DNA of 64,000 nucleotides. Origin: Sporosarcina aquimarina (GTDB taxonomy: Bacteria > Bacillota > Bacilli > Bacillales_A > Planococcaceae). Under the pieces are notes generated by a model that was not told the DNA's origin, ran no database searches, and worked only from the letters and a program-made list of their open reading frames with translations. The DNA is taken from NCBI RefSeq assembly GCF_019748715.1, contig NZ_JACLBZ010000010.1, positions 1 to 64,000 on the forward strand. The letters run 5' to 3'. Below, one piece after another: positions 45,174-54,954 of this stretch (position 1 is the first letter of the stretch; every line of letters starts with the position of its first letter). The position numbers and the translations under genes are program-made.

Positions 45174-45219
45174 TACACTCCGGAAATCAGAGGACATTTG
45201 ATTTCTGGAGTGTTTTTTC
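45174..45219 (+). terminator. Strong terminator
   Basis: ACACTCCGGAAATCA (45175-45189) pairs with TGATTTCTGGAGTGT (45199-45213), one mismatch, followed by T6. Confidence 0.75.
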
Positions 45220-45331
45220 GCTTGAAGGCAGAAAAGGTATAGACGTAACGTCCTGAATTTGTTTATATGACGCTAATGATTAAATTTATCTGAGTTCAGC
45301 AAAAAACTTTATTTCAATAAATCAGTTTGAA

Positions 45332-45411
45332 GTGCCTATGCAAGAAACAAACATGATCGTTTAAACAAATGTGGATATTTAAACTAACACAATTGTTTAG
45401 TGCAGAGGGAC
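45332..45411. repeat. Palindromic repeat family, copy 3
   Basis: Starts GTGCCTATGCAAGAAACAAA and ends AACACAATTGTTTAGTGCAG plus AGGGAC. It matches copies 1 (41611-41699) and 2 (42143-42240). The rest of the gap 45220-45742 has no gene; a possible stem with a T-run lies near 45560-45606. Confidence 0.5.
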
Positions 45412-45742
45412 CTATTTAAATATAAAAAATGAAATACATGTACAGTATGGGTAATGAGGGTTAGTAGTCAGTTATGCACATAGGCGCTGAAGTAGAAAAG
45501 TTTTTATACGTAGATTTGGGTTCTACTGGACCTTGTCATTCAGTCGGTCAAACAAAAATACCAGACATCAACACGATATAAAAGTGCTAATTGTTCTGGT
45601 TTTTTTCTGTTTGATTAAATTTACTGTGCGAGGGCGCAGTTAAAGGCATCTGTGTTTGAAGTGTTTTTGATCGTTCAAAAGCAGCGGATTTTAAACAAAA
45701 TGAAGTACCTTTCGTGCAGAAGTCTGTTTCATTAGCATTTCA

Positions 45743-46342
45743 TCACCGAAGCCCTGCTATAATCTGCCCAATAAGCGGTCTCCCCAACTCCTCCAATTCA
45801 GTATTGTCCAACTGCAGCCCCCAAAAATAAATAGCTCCCATAAAGCTTTGTACAATAGATTGGAAAAAGTCGTGTGTGGAGCTGATGTTTTGAATTGATT
45901 CATCTTGTTTTCCATCCGTAATAATTTGTCGGAGGATAGTGTATAATTTCCGGTCTTCGTTTGTGAAAAAGGTGTGTTCGTTGCTGATAACTGCTGCGGA
46001 GTAGATCACGCGCATTAAGTCTTTTCCTAGTTCTTTTTCGATACAGCGCAGTACAGCAAGAAAAAAAGCTTCCAGACGTTCGATGGCGGAAGAATACTTT
46101 TGCTCAATATCTTCATAGATATGTATATAGTGTTCGTCCATCTCCATAAAGCGCATCATAAAAATGCTTGATTTGGAAGGGAAGTGCTGATAAAAGGAGC
46201 CTTTAGATGTGTTGCTTTCTTTTACGATTCGATCTACTGATATTTTGTCGTAGCCGTATTTTTTAAATAGATCGAGCGCAATATTCATAATATGAAGCTG
46301 TGTTTGAATACCTTTAGCTGTTTTGTTTTCGGTTACATCCAC
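45743..46342 (-). CDS. TetR-family regulator of the hydroxybutyrate operon
   Basis: A 199-residue TetR protein. The DNA-binding part is IALDLFKKYGYDKISVDRIV and KESNTSKGSFYQHFPSKSS, near residues 17-55. The ligand domain follows. It is divergent from the CoA-transferase operon. The palindrome at 46408-46426 between the two is the likely operator, so it is expected to repress the operon until a CoA ester or acid is bound. The ligand is inferred. Confidence 0.85.
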   Translation of the reverse strand: MDVTENKTAKGIQTQLHIMNIALDLFKKYGYDKISVDRIVKESNTSKGSFYQHFPSKSSIFMMRFMEMDEHYIHIYEDIEQKYSSAIERLEAFFLAVLRCIEKELGKDLMRVIYSAAVISNEHTFFTNEDRKLYTILRQIITDGKQDESIQNISSTHDFFQSIVQSFMGAIYFWGLQLDNTELEELGRPLIGQIIAGLR

Positions 46343-46407
46343 AATGCATCCCTCTTTTTGATTTTTTTAAGAATAGTTTGACTTTTCCGTTAATTCTATT
46401 ATATCAT

Positions 46408-46426
46408 TAGACTACAGTCTAGTCTA
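46408..46426. promoter_or_regulatory. TetR operator, palindrome
   Basis: TAGACTA (46408-46414) and TAGTCTA (46420-46426) form a perfect inverted repeat around CAGTC. A TATTAT (46397-46402) just upstream is a reasonable -10 for the operon. It overlaps the region expected for promoter and 5' leader, so binding would block transcription. Confidence 0.55.
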
Positions 46427-46440
46427 TGGGGGTGCGGAAA

Positions 46441-47127
46441 TTGGAGAAATTAAAAACGGTTGATGAGCTCGAGCCATTGTTCAAGGATAGGATGCGCCTG
46501 CTTGTCGGGGGGTTTGGTATTTCGGGAACGCCGCTGACAGTGCTGCATGCGCTGCCGGGTTTTAAGGCCGGTGACTATGAAGTTGTCAGCAATAACCTTG
46601 GAGATTACGGTAAAGGACTGCACAAAGTGTTTGAAGCAGGAAAAATTGCGAAGGCAATCGGCTCGTTTTTTACGATCAATAAAGAAGCAGTAACGGCTTG
46701 GTCTAAAGGGGAGCTTGCGATTGATCTGCTGCCGCAAGGAACGCTGGCGGAGGCGATTCGCTGCGGGGGTGCCGGGATTGGCGGTTTTTACACACCTACT
46801 GCGGTCGGGACGAAACTCGCTGAAGGAAAAGAAGTCCGCGAAATTGACGGCGTCCGTTATTTATTTGAAAAGGCGATAAAAGGTGATCTTGCGCTTATTA
46901 AAGCAGCAAAGGCAGATAAGGCCGGCAATTTGATTTACCACACAACGGCGAGAAATTTTAATCCTGTTATGGCTACCGCTGCCGCAACAGTCATTGCTGA
47001 AGTCGATGAAATTGTCGAAATCGGCGAATTACGCCCAGAAGAAATAATCACTCCTCATATTTATGTAGATTACGTAGTGAAAAGCAAATATGTCAAAAAG
47101 GGAGATGATTACGTTGAAGTTAACTAA
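46441..47127 (+). CDS. scoA: 3-oxoacid CoA-transferase subunit A
   Basis: The TTG start at 46441 is preferred because ggggg lies 8 bases upstream; ATG 46426 has no such site and lies in the operator. The ~228-residue protein has GGFGISG near its start and GGAGIGGFYTPTAVGT, both typical of subunit A. With subunit B it moves CoA from succinyl-CoA (or acetyl-CoA) to acetoacetate or another short acid. The stop overlaps the start of subunit B. Confidence 0.88.
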   Translation: MEKLKTVDELEPLFKDRMRLLVGGFGISGTPLTVLHALPGFKAGDYEVVSNNLGDYGKGLHKVFEAGKIAKAIGSFFTINKEAVTAWSKGELAIDLLPQGTLAEAIRCGGAGIGGFYTPTAVGTKLAEGKEVREIDGVRYLFEKAIKGDLALIKAAKADKAGNLIYHTTARNFNPVMATAAATVIAEVDEIVEIGELRPEEIITPHIYVDYVVKSKYVKKGDDYVEVN

Positions 47128-47746
47128 AAGGGATGTCATTGCGAAGCGTATTGCGCAAGAGCTGAAAGACGGGGATTCCGTGAATCTTGGTGTTGGCATT
47201 CCAACACTTGTTGCGAAATATATAGGAGACAAAAAAGTATATTTGCAGAGTGAGAACGGCTTACTTGGAATAGGGCCTCCGCCGAATGAAGATGAATTGG
47301 ATATCGATTTAATCGATGCGGGGAAAAATCCTGTCTCGATTATGCCTGACGCGTCGTATTTTGATAGCGCTTTCTCATTTGGAATGATCAGAGGACATCA
47401 TATTGACGTGGCGGTTTTAGGGACGTTAGAAGTGGATCGTTACGGTGAGATTGCCAACTGGTCTGTGCCGAATCAGCCGATTTTGGGAGTAGGCGGTGCA
47501 ATGGATTTAGTTGCGGGTGCAAAGAAAGTAATTGTGGCCAGTACACTTTTCACGAAAGACGGATCGCCTAAATTAGTGGAATCGCTGACTCTTGATTCTA
47601 GCGGCGAGCGACTAGTCAATCAATTCGTAACGGAGTATGCAAGCTTCACTTTCGAAGATGGAAAGATCTTTGCGGATGATATATACGGTGATATGACATT
47701 TGAAGAGCTGCAAGACAAAATTGGTTTACCGTTAACACAAAAATAA
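47111..47746 (+). CDS. scoB: 3-oxoacid CoA-transferase subunit B
   Basis: A 211-residue protein. The TTG start at 47111 follows ggga at proper spacing and overlaps the scoA end. The catalytic glutamate is E47 in SENGLLG. The NLGVGIPTLVA motif and GGAMDLVAGAKKV are typical. It forms the heteromer with ScoA. It is 22 bp before the permease gene. Confidence 0.88.
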   Translation, partial: TLKLTKRDVIAKRIAQELKDGDSVNLGVGIPTLVAKYIGDKKVYLQSENGLLGIGPPPNEDELDIDLIDAGKNPVSIMPDASYFDSAFSFGMIRGHHIDVAVLGTLEVDRYGEIANWSVPNQPILGVGGAMDLVAGAKKVIVASTLFTKDGSPKLVESLTLDSSGERLVNQFVTEYASFTFEDGKIFADDIYGDMTFEELQDKIGLPLTQK

Positions 47747-47768
47747 ACGAATAGTAGGGGGAAAGCGG

Positions 47769-49079
47769 ATGTGGAGTTTACTTACGATTGCCATTTCGTT
47801 AATTCTTTTAATCGTTTTAGCATTAAGGGGATATAGTATCATTATCATCGCTCCCGTTGTCAGTTTATTTGTAATGGTAACAAACGGATTTTCTATTTTA
47901 GATGCCTTCCAAGATACATACATGACCGGGTTTATCGGCTATGTACAAAAGTATTTCTTGATATTCTTATTTGCATCCATGTTTGGAAAGCTTATGGATG
48001 ACAGCGGCGCGGCTCGTCGAATCGCTCATCTACTATTGAAAGTGGTCGGAAAAGACAGTAAGTTCAATGTGTTGGTCGCAATTATGGCCATATGTGCATT
48101 TTTAACATATGGCGGCGTCAGTTTATTCGTAGTCATTTTTGCAGTGCTGCCAATTGCCAAGCCATTATTCAAAGAACTGGATATTCCATGGCATCTATTT
48201 ATGGCACCATTCTTTGCGGGGATTGCAACGTTTACGATGACGATGCTGCCGGGAACGCCTTCTGTACAAAACATCATTCCGACAAAGTATTTAGGAACAA
48301 CTGTTACAGCAGCGCCTTTGCTCGGGATCATCGCAGCGGTGACCGTCATTGCAGTTAACTTATGGTATATAAAGTTTGCGTTAAAACGTTCAGAACAGCG
48401 CAACGAAACGTATGAGGGGATGACGAATCCAGATAAAGGCAGATCTAAAGGAATTGAAGATATTTACGAAGGTCGCGCATTGCCGAATATTGTAGTGAGT
48501 TTAATTCCTCCCATTGCTTTACTAGTTACATTGAATATATTTAAAGTGGACATTATTTACACGCTGATGGGCGCGGTAGTACTGGCGGCTTTATTATTCT
48601 GGAAGTATATTGACATTAAGAGAGACACCTTTAATGAAGGTGCGGTATCCGCTGTACTGCCGATTGTCAATACGAGTGCAGACGTCGGATACGGCTCTGT
48701 TATTGCGATTACGACAGGCTTTGGAATTTTTAATGAAGCGATGACAGAAATTCCGGGCAGTCCGTTACTATCACTTTTCATCGCAACGACAGCACTTGCG
48801 GGAATTACAGGATCTTCAAGTGGGGGGTTGGCGATTGCAATGGAAGCGCTGTCATCGTCGTATTTAAATTTAGGATTGAAACCGGAAGTAATGCACAGAA
48901 TCATGGCAGTCGCCTCGGGCGGGCTGGATTCGTTGCCACATAACGGGGCAGTTATTACCGTGTTAGTTGCTTCAAAATTAACACATAAAGACGCCTATAA
49001 ACATATTTTCGCCGTTTCAGTTATAGCACCTTTACTTGCAAGTATCCCAATGTTGATCGCAGCAATTTTATTATATTGA
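47769..49079 (+). CDS. GntP-family permease
   Basis: A 436-residue membrane protein with about 12 segments. LTYGGVSLFVVIFAV, TMLPGTPSVQNIIPT and GSSSGGLAIAMEALSS are typical for the GntP family, which carries gluconate and, in catabolic operons such as this, short hydroxy or keto acids. From its neighbours 3-hydroxybutyrate or acetoacetate are likely substrates. The ribosome binding site is aggggg. Confidence 0.85.
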   Translation: MWSLLTIAISLILLIVLALRGYSIIIIAPVVSLFVMVTNGFSILDAFQDTYMTGFIGYVQKYFLIFLFASMFGKLMDDSGAARRIAHLLLKVVGKDSKFNVLVAIMAICAFLTYGGVSLFVVIFAVLPIAKPLFKELDIPWHLFMAPFFAGIATFTMTMLPGTPSVQNIIPTKYLGTTVTAAPLLGIIAAVTVIAVNLWYIKFALKRSEQRNETYEGMTNPDKGRSKGIEDIYEGRALPNIVVSLIPPIALLVTLNIFKVDIIYTLMGAVVLAALLFWKYIDIKRDTFNEGAVSAVLPIVNTSADVGYGSVIAITTGFGIFNEAMTEIPGSPLLSLFIATTALAGITGSSSGGLAIAMEALSSSYLNLGLKPEVMHRIMAVASGGLDSLPHNGAVITVLVASKLTHKDAYKHIFAVSVIAPLLASIPMLIAAILLY

Positions 49080-49098
49080 TGTCTGAGGAGGCAGTGAA

Positions 49099-50055
49099 AT
49101 GATTCAAAAGGTGGGCATTATCGGATCAGGAACGATGGGGTTTGGCATAGCGTTTCAATTCATCATAAATGGTATGCCGGTTGTTTTACAAGATGTGAAA
49201 GAAGAATCTTTGGAACTGGCAAAAGAAAAACTACAGACATATTTAACTATTTTCCGAGAAGAAGGCATGCCTTTTAACGATTCAGATGAAATCATTAAAA
49301 ACCGCTTAACATGCACTGTAGAAATAGAAGACATTGCGGATTGTGACTTAGTTATTGAATCAGCAACTGAAAATTTGAAGTTAAAACAAAAAATCTTCAA
49401 GCAACTGGATGAAATTTGCGCAGTGCATACGATTTTAACTTCCAATACTTCGAGCTTAAGCATGTCGGACATCATCCGCGATGTAGAAAAACATAAAGAA
49501 CGCGTGATGTTAACACATTTTTTCAATCCGGCGCATATTGTTCCGTTAGTCGAACTTCTAAAAGGTCCGGATACGAAGCAAAAGACGTACGATGAAGTAA
49601 ATGCGTTTATGAAAAAAATGGGGAAAGTGACGATTGAAGTCCGCCGGGAAGTACCGGGCCTTGTTGCGAACCGCATTCAAACTGCGTTAGCGCGTGAAGC
49701 GTTGTCTTTGCTCGAAGACGGTGTAGTTTCGGAGGAGGATTTAGAAAGTGCGATTTTTGCAGGGCCGGGATTCCGTTTTGCATCAAGCGGTGTGTTGAAG
49801 ATTATGGATTTTGGAGGATTGGATGTATGGGACATTGTAATGGGGCAATTACAACCGAAAATAGAATCGGATGTGCGGACGTTCCCTATTATTAAGGACA
49901 AAATCGATCAGGGAAATCTGGGCGTCAAATCATCGAAAGGATTCTTTGAATATCCAGGAATGGGGCTGGACGAATACGTCATAGAGCGTGATCGTTCGTT
50001 AATCCAGCAGCTCCAAACGTTTAATAAAAGAGAGAAGGCGATCGATCATGCGTAA
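49099..50055 (+). CDS. 3-hydroxyacyl-CoA dehydrogenase
   Basis: A 318-residue enzyme. The NAD site GIIGSGTMGFGIA is near residue 5. SNTSSLSMSDI and HFFNPAHIVPLVE contain the catalytic region (His in HFFNP). RIQTALAREALSLL belongs to the C-terminal dimer domain. It reversibly oxidises 3-hydroxyacyl-CoA such as 3-hydroxybutyryl-CoA to the 3-keto form. It overlaps the next gene by 8 bp. Confidence 0.88.
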   Translation: MIQKVGIIGSGTMGFGIAFQFIINGMPVVLQDVKEESLELAKEKLQTYLTIFREEGMPFNDSDEIIKNRLTCTVEIEDIADCDLVIESATENLKLKQKIFKQLDEICAVHTILTSNTSSLSMSDIIRDVEKHKERVMLTHFFNPAHIVPLVELLKGPDTKQKTYDEVNAFMKKMGKVTIEVRREVPGLVANRIQTALAREALSLLEDGVVSEEDLESAIFAGPGFRFASSGVLKIMDFGGLDVWDIVMGQLQPKIESDVRTFPIIKDKIDQGNLGVKSSKGFFEYPGMGLDEYVIERDRSLIQQLQTFNKREKAIDHA

Positions 50056-50794
50056 TATTTTAGTGACAGGTGCCGGTGGCGGTTTAGGAGCTGCGATGGT
50101 GAAGAAGTTTGTTGAAGAAGGGGATTATGTGTATGCGGCAGATTTGAAATTGGAAGCCGCGCAGGCAGTGGCTGATTTATATCCCGAAAAAACTGAAGCG
50201 GTTGAGCTCAATGTTGCGATCTCAACTTCAGTTCAGCGAGTCATCGATAAAATTTGTAAAGACAAAGAGCTGCATGTTCTCGTCAATAATGCGGGCTTGC
50301 AATACCGTGCGAAAATAGAGGATTTCCCAGAAGAACAATGGGACTTGCTGCAGAATGTGATGCTGAAAGGACCATTCTTGCTGACCAAATATGTGTTCCC
50401 ATATATGAAAAAACAACAGCACGGACGCATTGTTAATATTTCATCGATCCACGGTGAAATGGCATCACCTGAAAAAGCGGCCTATGTCGCAGCGAAGCAC
50501 GGCGTCATCGGTTTGACTCGCGTTGCGGCTTTGGAAGGGGCCATGCACGGAATTACTGTTAATGCAGTGTTGCCGGGTGCTGTGAAAACACCATTAATTG
50601 TAAAACAATTACAAGAGCTTGAAGAAAGTAAAGGCATGTCAGAATTGGACGCACTGAACGAAATCGTCTATCCGAAACAAGCGATGCAGCGTTTTATCAC
50701 AGCCGAAGAAATTGCGGACAGTGTGTATTTTATATCATCTAAACACGCAACAGCGATAACAGGTGAAACATTAAGCGTTTCAGGCGGCATGTAA
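50048..50794 (+). CDS. 3-hydroxybutyrate-dehydrogenase-like SDR
   Basis: A 248-residue short-chain dehydrogenase. TGAGGGLGAAMVKKF binds NAD, NNAG is near 82, SSIHGEMASPEKAAYVAAKHG contains the catalytic Ser, Tyr and Lys, and LPGAVKTPL follows. The sequence pattern and the neighbours suit D-3-hydroxybutyrate dehydrogenase; other hydroxy acids are possible. It is translationally coupled to the upstream gene. Confidence 0.82.
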   Translation: MRNILVTGAGGGLGAAMVKKFVEEGDYVYAADLKLEAAQAVADLYPEKTEAVELNVAISTSVQRVIDKICKDKELHVLVNNAGLQYRAKIEDFPEEQWDLLQNVMLKGPFLLTKYVFPYMKKQQHGRIVNISSIHGEMASPEKAAYVAAKHGVIGLTRVAALEGAMHGITVNAVLPGAVKTPLIVKQLQELEESKGMSELDALNEIVYPKQAMQRFITAEEIADSVYFISSKHATAITGETLSVSGGM

Positions 50795-50813
50795 ATAGAA
50801 GGAGGAATTGTTT

Positions 50814-51998
50814 ATGTCAGTTTATATCGTCAACGGCAGCAGAACTGCATTCGGAAGTTTCGGCGGTGCGTTTGTCAATACAACAGATATTGATCTTGGC
50901 GTTGCAGTCGTGAAGGAAGCATTGAAGCGTTCAGGAGTAGAAGCAGAACAAATAGATGAAATCGTCCTCGGCAATATTATTCAAACGACGAAATCTTCGG
51001 CGTATTTAGCCCGCCATATCGGCTTGAAAAGCGGGATGTCCGAAGAAAGTACTGCACTTATGGTGAATCGGCTGTGCGGCTCAGGATTGCAGTCAATTAT
51101 TACAGCAGCTCAAGAAATCGAACTTGGAAACGCGGAGGCGACAGTGGCCGGTGGCACAGAAAATATGAGCCAAGCCCCTCAAGTACTGCGTGGCACACGT
51201 TTCGGTTCTCCTGCTAAAGCGCCGGTTGTGGAAGATATGCTGTGGGCGACGTTGTACGATGAAGTGGCAGGCTGCGGAATGGGCATGACGGCGGAAAATA
51301 TTGCAGAGAAATACGAGATTTCACGCGAAAGACAAGATGAATTTGCCCGCATTTCACATGAACGTGCAGCAGAAGCGCGCCGTTCAGGTCGTTTTGCAGA
51401 AGAAATTGTGCCAGTAGCGGTGAAAACACGCAAAGGTACGGTGGAAGTTTCGCAGGACGAACATATCCGCGAAGAGACTTCGATGGAAACTTTGGCGAAG
51501 TTAGGACCGGCGTTTAAGGAAGATGGATCTGTCACAGCAGGAAATGCAAGTGGTATTAACGACGGTGCCGCGGCTGTTGTGCTCGTGTCAGAAGACTTTT
51601 TAAAAGAGCACCAGTTACGGCCGCTAGCCAAAATTGCTGCCTACGCAACAGCTGGCGTAGACCCGGCATTGATGGGAATGGGTCCGGCTCCGGCAATTCG
51701 CAAAGTATTAAAAAAAGCCAATTTGACATTAAATGATATCGATTTGTTTGAACTAAACGAAGCTTTCGCCGCACAGTCATTAGGTGTCATAGAAGAACTC
51801 GGACTTGTTCAGGAAAAAGTCAATGTGAACGGAGGCGCGATAGCGCTTGGACATCCAGTTGGTGCAAGCGGTACGCGCATTACGTATTCACTTGCGCTAG
51901 AAATGCAGAAACACGGTGTGAAATACGGGATTGCGAGCCTATGCATTGGCGGCGGACAAGGGATTGCTGTGTTATTGGAGAATGCAGCGATTCAATAA
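50814..51998 (+). CDS. Acetyl-CoA acetyltransferase (thiolase)
   Basis: A 394-residue thiolase. The ATG at 50814 is 7 bases after ggagg. The acyl-carrying cysteine is C88 (NRLCGSGLQS). GGAIALGHPVGASG holds the catalytic His and SLCIGGGQG the second Cys. It cleaves acetoacetyl-CoA to two acetyl-CoA, the last step of the pathway encoded here. Confidence 0.93.
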   Translation: MSVYIVNGSRTAFGSFGGAFVNTTDIDLGVAVVKEALKRSGVEAEQIDEIVLGNIIQTTKSSAYLARHIGLKSGMSEESTALMVNRLCGSGLQSIITAAQEIELGNAEATVAGGTENMSQAPQVLRGTRFGSPAKAPVVEDMLWATLYDEVAGCGMGMTAENIAEKYEISRERQDEFARISHERAAEARRSGRFAEEIVPVAVKTRKGTVEVSQDEHIREETSMETLAKLGPAFKEDGSVTAGNASGINDGAAAVVLVSEDFLKEHQLRPLAKIAAYATAGVDPALMGMGPAPAIRKVLKKANLTLNDIDLFELNEAFAAQSLGVIEELGLVQEKVNVNGGAIALGHPVGASGTRITYSLALEMQKHGVKYGIASLCIGGGQGIAVLLENAAIQ

Positions 51999-52036
51999 AT
52001 GGATTGCAGGAAAAGACCTGCAGAGGAGGAGAATGA

Positions 52037-53365
52037 ATGACCCCTACTAAGAAAGAGATCGAGAAGAAGACAGTCAGGAAAACGATGATGCGCATTCTTC
52101 CTTTTATCTTGCTGTTGTATATAATTGCTTATTTAGACAGAGTGAATTTAGGTTATGCCGCCTTACAAATGAATGCTGAACTAGCATTGACTGCAGAAGT
52201 TTTCGGTCTGCTTTCAGGCATTTTCTTTATTGGATACTTCTTTTTTGAAGTGCCGAGCAATATGATTATGAATAAAGTAGGGGCGCGGATGTGGATTGCC
52301 CGGATTATGATCACATGGGGAATTGTTGTCATTCTGACGGGGTTTGTTCAAGGGACGACTCACTTGTATATGGCGCGTTTTCTATTGGGCGTCGCAGAAG
52401 CAGGATTTTTCCCCGGCATTATTTTATATTTGACGTATTGGTTCAGAGCGCGGGAACGGGGAAAAGCAACCGCTGTCCTTTTATTGGCATTGCCGATTGG
52501 TGGACTGATCGGCGCTCCAGTGTCGACATGGATTCTCGATAATATCAGTTGGTATGGTATGTCGGGTTGGAGATGGATGTTCATTTTAGAAGGTTTGCCT
52601 GCTATTATTCTAGGAATTGTTGTTGTGTTTTATCTAACAAATAAGCCCGCAAATGCCAAATGGCTGACAGATGAAGAAAAAGAGTGGCTGGAAGGAGAAC
52701 TGAACGCAGAACGTTTGCAAAGCGCTCAAGTGAACAAAGTTTCTAAGATAGATATGCTGAAAGATTCAAAGGTCTGGAAACTGTCACTCCTCTATTTTAC
52801 TGGTTATACCGCAGTTTACGGGCTATCATTCTGGCTGCCGACTATCATTAAATCTTTATCAGCCGCTGGCACGACCAATATGGAAATCGGCTGGCTAGCG
52901 ATGATTCCGGCGTTCGTCGGAATACCTGTGATTCTATTTGTCGGCTGGAATGCGGATAGAACCAATTCGTATAAAACACACTTACTAGTATGTTTCATCA
53001 TTGGGATTTTTGGGTTCATCGGCTGCGGTTTATCTGAAAGCGTTTCAACGGTCGTCCTCATGCTGGCGATTACTTCCGCTGGACTATATGGATTTACAGG
53101 GTGTTTCTTTGCATATATGACATTCTTTTTCAGCGAATCCACTGCACCGGTTGGCATTGCAATTGTAAATTCGTTCGCGGCATTAGGCGGATTTGTAGGA
53201 CCTATGATTCTCGGCATGTTAGATCTTACGTCAGGAATGTTTGTGCTCTCTGCACTTTTGGCAATCGGTATTATTACGTTGATGACATTGAAATTAGTGT
53301 CAAAGAAAGAGGGAATAACGATTTCGGGAGTTCAGGCAGAAACAAGAGGGGTTCCGGAAGCTTGA
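52037..53365 (+). CDS. MFS transporter, anion:cation symporter type
   Basis: A 442-residue 12-helix transporter. AYLDRVNLGYAALQMN at the first helix and GYFFFEVPSNMIMNKVGARMW are typical of the ACS (phthalate/hexuronate) subfamily. RFLLGVAEAGFFPG is the motif-5 region. It carries organic anions. It is the last gene of the operon, 38 bp after the thiolase, so this unit has two carriers. Confidence 0.87.
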   Translation: MTPTKKEIEKKTVRKTMMRILPFILLLYIIAYLDRVNLGYAALQMNAELALTAEVFGLLSGIFFIGYFFFEVPSNMIMNKVGARMWIARIMITWGIVVILTGFVQGTTHLYMARFLLGVAEAGFFPGIILYLTYWFRARERGKATAVLLLALPIGGLIGAPVSTWILDNISWYGMSGWRWMFILEGLPAIILGIVVVFYLTNKPANAKWLTDEEKEWLEGELNAERLQSAQVNKVSKIDMLKDSKVWKLSLLYFTGYTAVYGLSFWLPTIIKSLSAAGTTNMEIGWLAMIPAFVGIPVILFVGWNADRTNSYKTHLLVCFIIGIFGFIGCGLSESVSTVVLMLAITSAGLYGFTGCFFAYMTFFFSESTAPVGIAIVNSFAALGGFVGPMILGMLDLTSGMFVLSALLAIGIITLMTLKLVSKKEGITISGVQAETRGVPEA

Positions 53366-53481
53366 ATAAGAATTTTGCTTTCTTTCTATTAAATGTGGGC
53401 AAGAAATGAGCACTGGCATATTAAGACATATAGGAAGAACAAAACTTTCAGATCATCAAGAGGAGACGAATAAAAGCAGGT

Positions 53482-53516
53482 GGCTGAATCCTTTCGACAA
53501 AGGCTTCAGCTTTTTT
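53482..53516 (+). terminator. Terminator of the hydroxybutyrate operon
   Basis: GGCTGAATCCTTT (53482-53494) pairs with AAAGGCTTCAGC (53499-53510), loop CGAC, followed by T6. The stretch 53366-53709 contains no gene. Confidence 0.7.
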
Positions 53517-53676
53517 AGTGTGCCGAGCAGTTGTCAAAAGTACCTGGTCTTCTTTCAATTATTTTTACTCGTCTTTCTGATTTAAAGTAATAAAATAGTA
53601 GACACAACTACATATTACGGATGGACGGTTGGCACTCCCTGAAGAAAAGGGGCAGGCACATTGCTCTCGAGAACTG

Positions 53677-53707
53677 AAAAAAGAAGACAGGGGCCTATCC
53701 CCCGTCT
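53677..53707 (-). terminator. Terminator of the PTS IIC-type gene
   Basis: On the minus strand AGACGGGG pairs with CCCCTGTCT (53700-53707 and 53685-53693), followed by TTCTTTTTT. It ends the gene at 53710. Confidence 0.55.
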
Positions 53708-53709
53708 CC

Positions 53710-54777
53710 TCATGTTAAAGCAACAACCTTTTTTTCCTTCTTTGCCTCATCAATCTTTTCATCCGCTATATTAAGCTCATGCACACGCCGAATTTTGAAG
53801 TTTTTAAACATCAGCGATCCTATATAACCCCAGAGGGCACCAACACCTGCGCATAGAAGCGCAATGAGAGTTACTTTTACCGGGTCGTTAAATCCATACA
53901 TAACCGCAAATCCTGCAATTGGCGTTGCTGTGCCTGTTGCGTTATTAATCAGTCCTGATAATGCGATGATGATACCAGCTGACGCGCCGCCTAGGAAGTT
54001 TGTCACATAGACCGGAATCGGATTGGCAGAAATAATGTCTACTTGTGATAACGGTTCAATCGCAACAGAGATGGTCGTTTTTCGATCACCGAATTTCATG
54101 CGATGGAAAAAGACATAGTTCATAAAGGAAGAGCCGAACACCGCTAGTGCACCGATTGCCATTGGAACACCTGTCAATCCGAGCATCGCGGTTAAAGCCA
54201 TAGAACTTAGCGGTGCTGTAGCGACAACCGTAATGACGCCACCTAAAATAATCCCCATTATAATCGGGTTTGCATCTGTCGATTGTGTAATAATGCCGCC
54301 AATATTAAGCAAGGTGGCATCGACTATCGGATCAGCCCATACCCCAAGTAGCCGAACGAGCGGCGCGGCAAGGATGATGGTCACAATCAAATCGAGGCCA
54401 TCAGGTACTTTTGTTTCAATTTTTTTCACTACAAAAGACATGAGATATCCCGCGATAAATCCAGGCAAGAGCCCAAGACCTGCACTCGAAGCCCCCATCA
54501 TTAAAGCATATACAGGAGAAACGCCCATGGCCAGTGCTACAAGGGAAGCAGCTGCGACACCGCCCATACTACCCGCCGCGTCACCAACTTCACCTAGAAA
54601 TGTAATATGTAATAAATCGCCGCCGACATAGCGTTGAAACGCCTCAACCAAAAATGTAGCAATCGCCGCACTTGCCAATGCCCCCATCGCTTTCATCCCT
54701 CTAGGAGCTTTATAACTGAAAAGTGTAAAACAAGCTAAAACAATTAGTAAAAGCACGGTGCCTTTAATAATCTCCAT
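53710..54777 (-). CDS. PTS IIC-like membrane protein (PTS_EIIC_2)
   Basis: A 355-residue membrane protein, about 9-10 segments. GVSPVYALMMGASSAGLGLLPG, MALTAMLGLTGVPMAIGALA and GGASAGIIIALSGLINNATG fit the small PTS_EIIC_2 group. It has no IIA or IIB domain and no neighbouring PTS gene. Transport of a sugar via a distant IIAB, or another transport role, is possible. Substrate unknown. Confidence 0.75.
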   Translation of the reverse strand: MEIIKGTVLLLIVLACFTLFSYKAPRGMKAMGALASAAIATFLVEAFQRYVGGDLLHITFLGEVGDAAGSMGGVAAASLVALAMGVSPVYALMMGASSAGLGLLPGFIAGYLMSFVVKKIETKVPDGLDLIVTIILAAPLVRLLGVWADPIVDATLLNIGGIITQSTDANPIIMGIILGGVITVVATAPLSSMALTAMLGLTGVPMAIGALAVFGSSFMNYVFFHRMKFGDRKTTISVAIEPLSQVDIISANPIPVYVTNFLGGASAGIIIALSGLINNATGTATPIAGFAVMYGFNDPVKVTLIALLCAGVGALWGYIGSLMFKNFKIRRVHELNIADEKIDEAKKEKKVVALT

Positions 54778-54954
54778 GATGTAATCGCCTCTTTAACTAA
54801 TTTGTATACGTTCTTATTTTACAGAAAGATTAGATTATTTCTTTCTGGGATTTTATATTTATTTAAGTTACGAATAAATCATAACGCCAATTACGTATGT
54901 TTTCAATAGGTTTTTAGTGGACGTGAGGTCTTTCGTCTTAGTACTGAGTATCAG

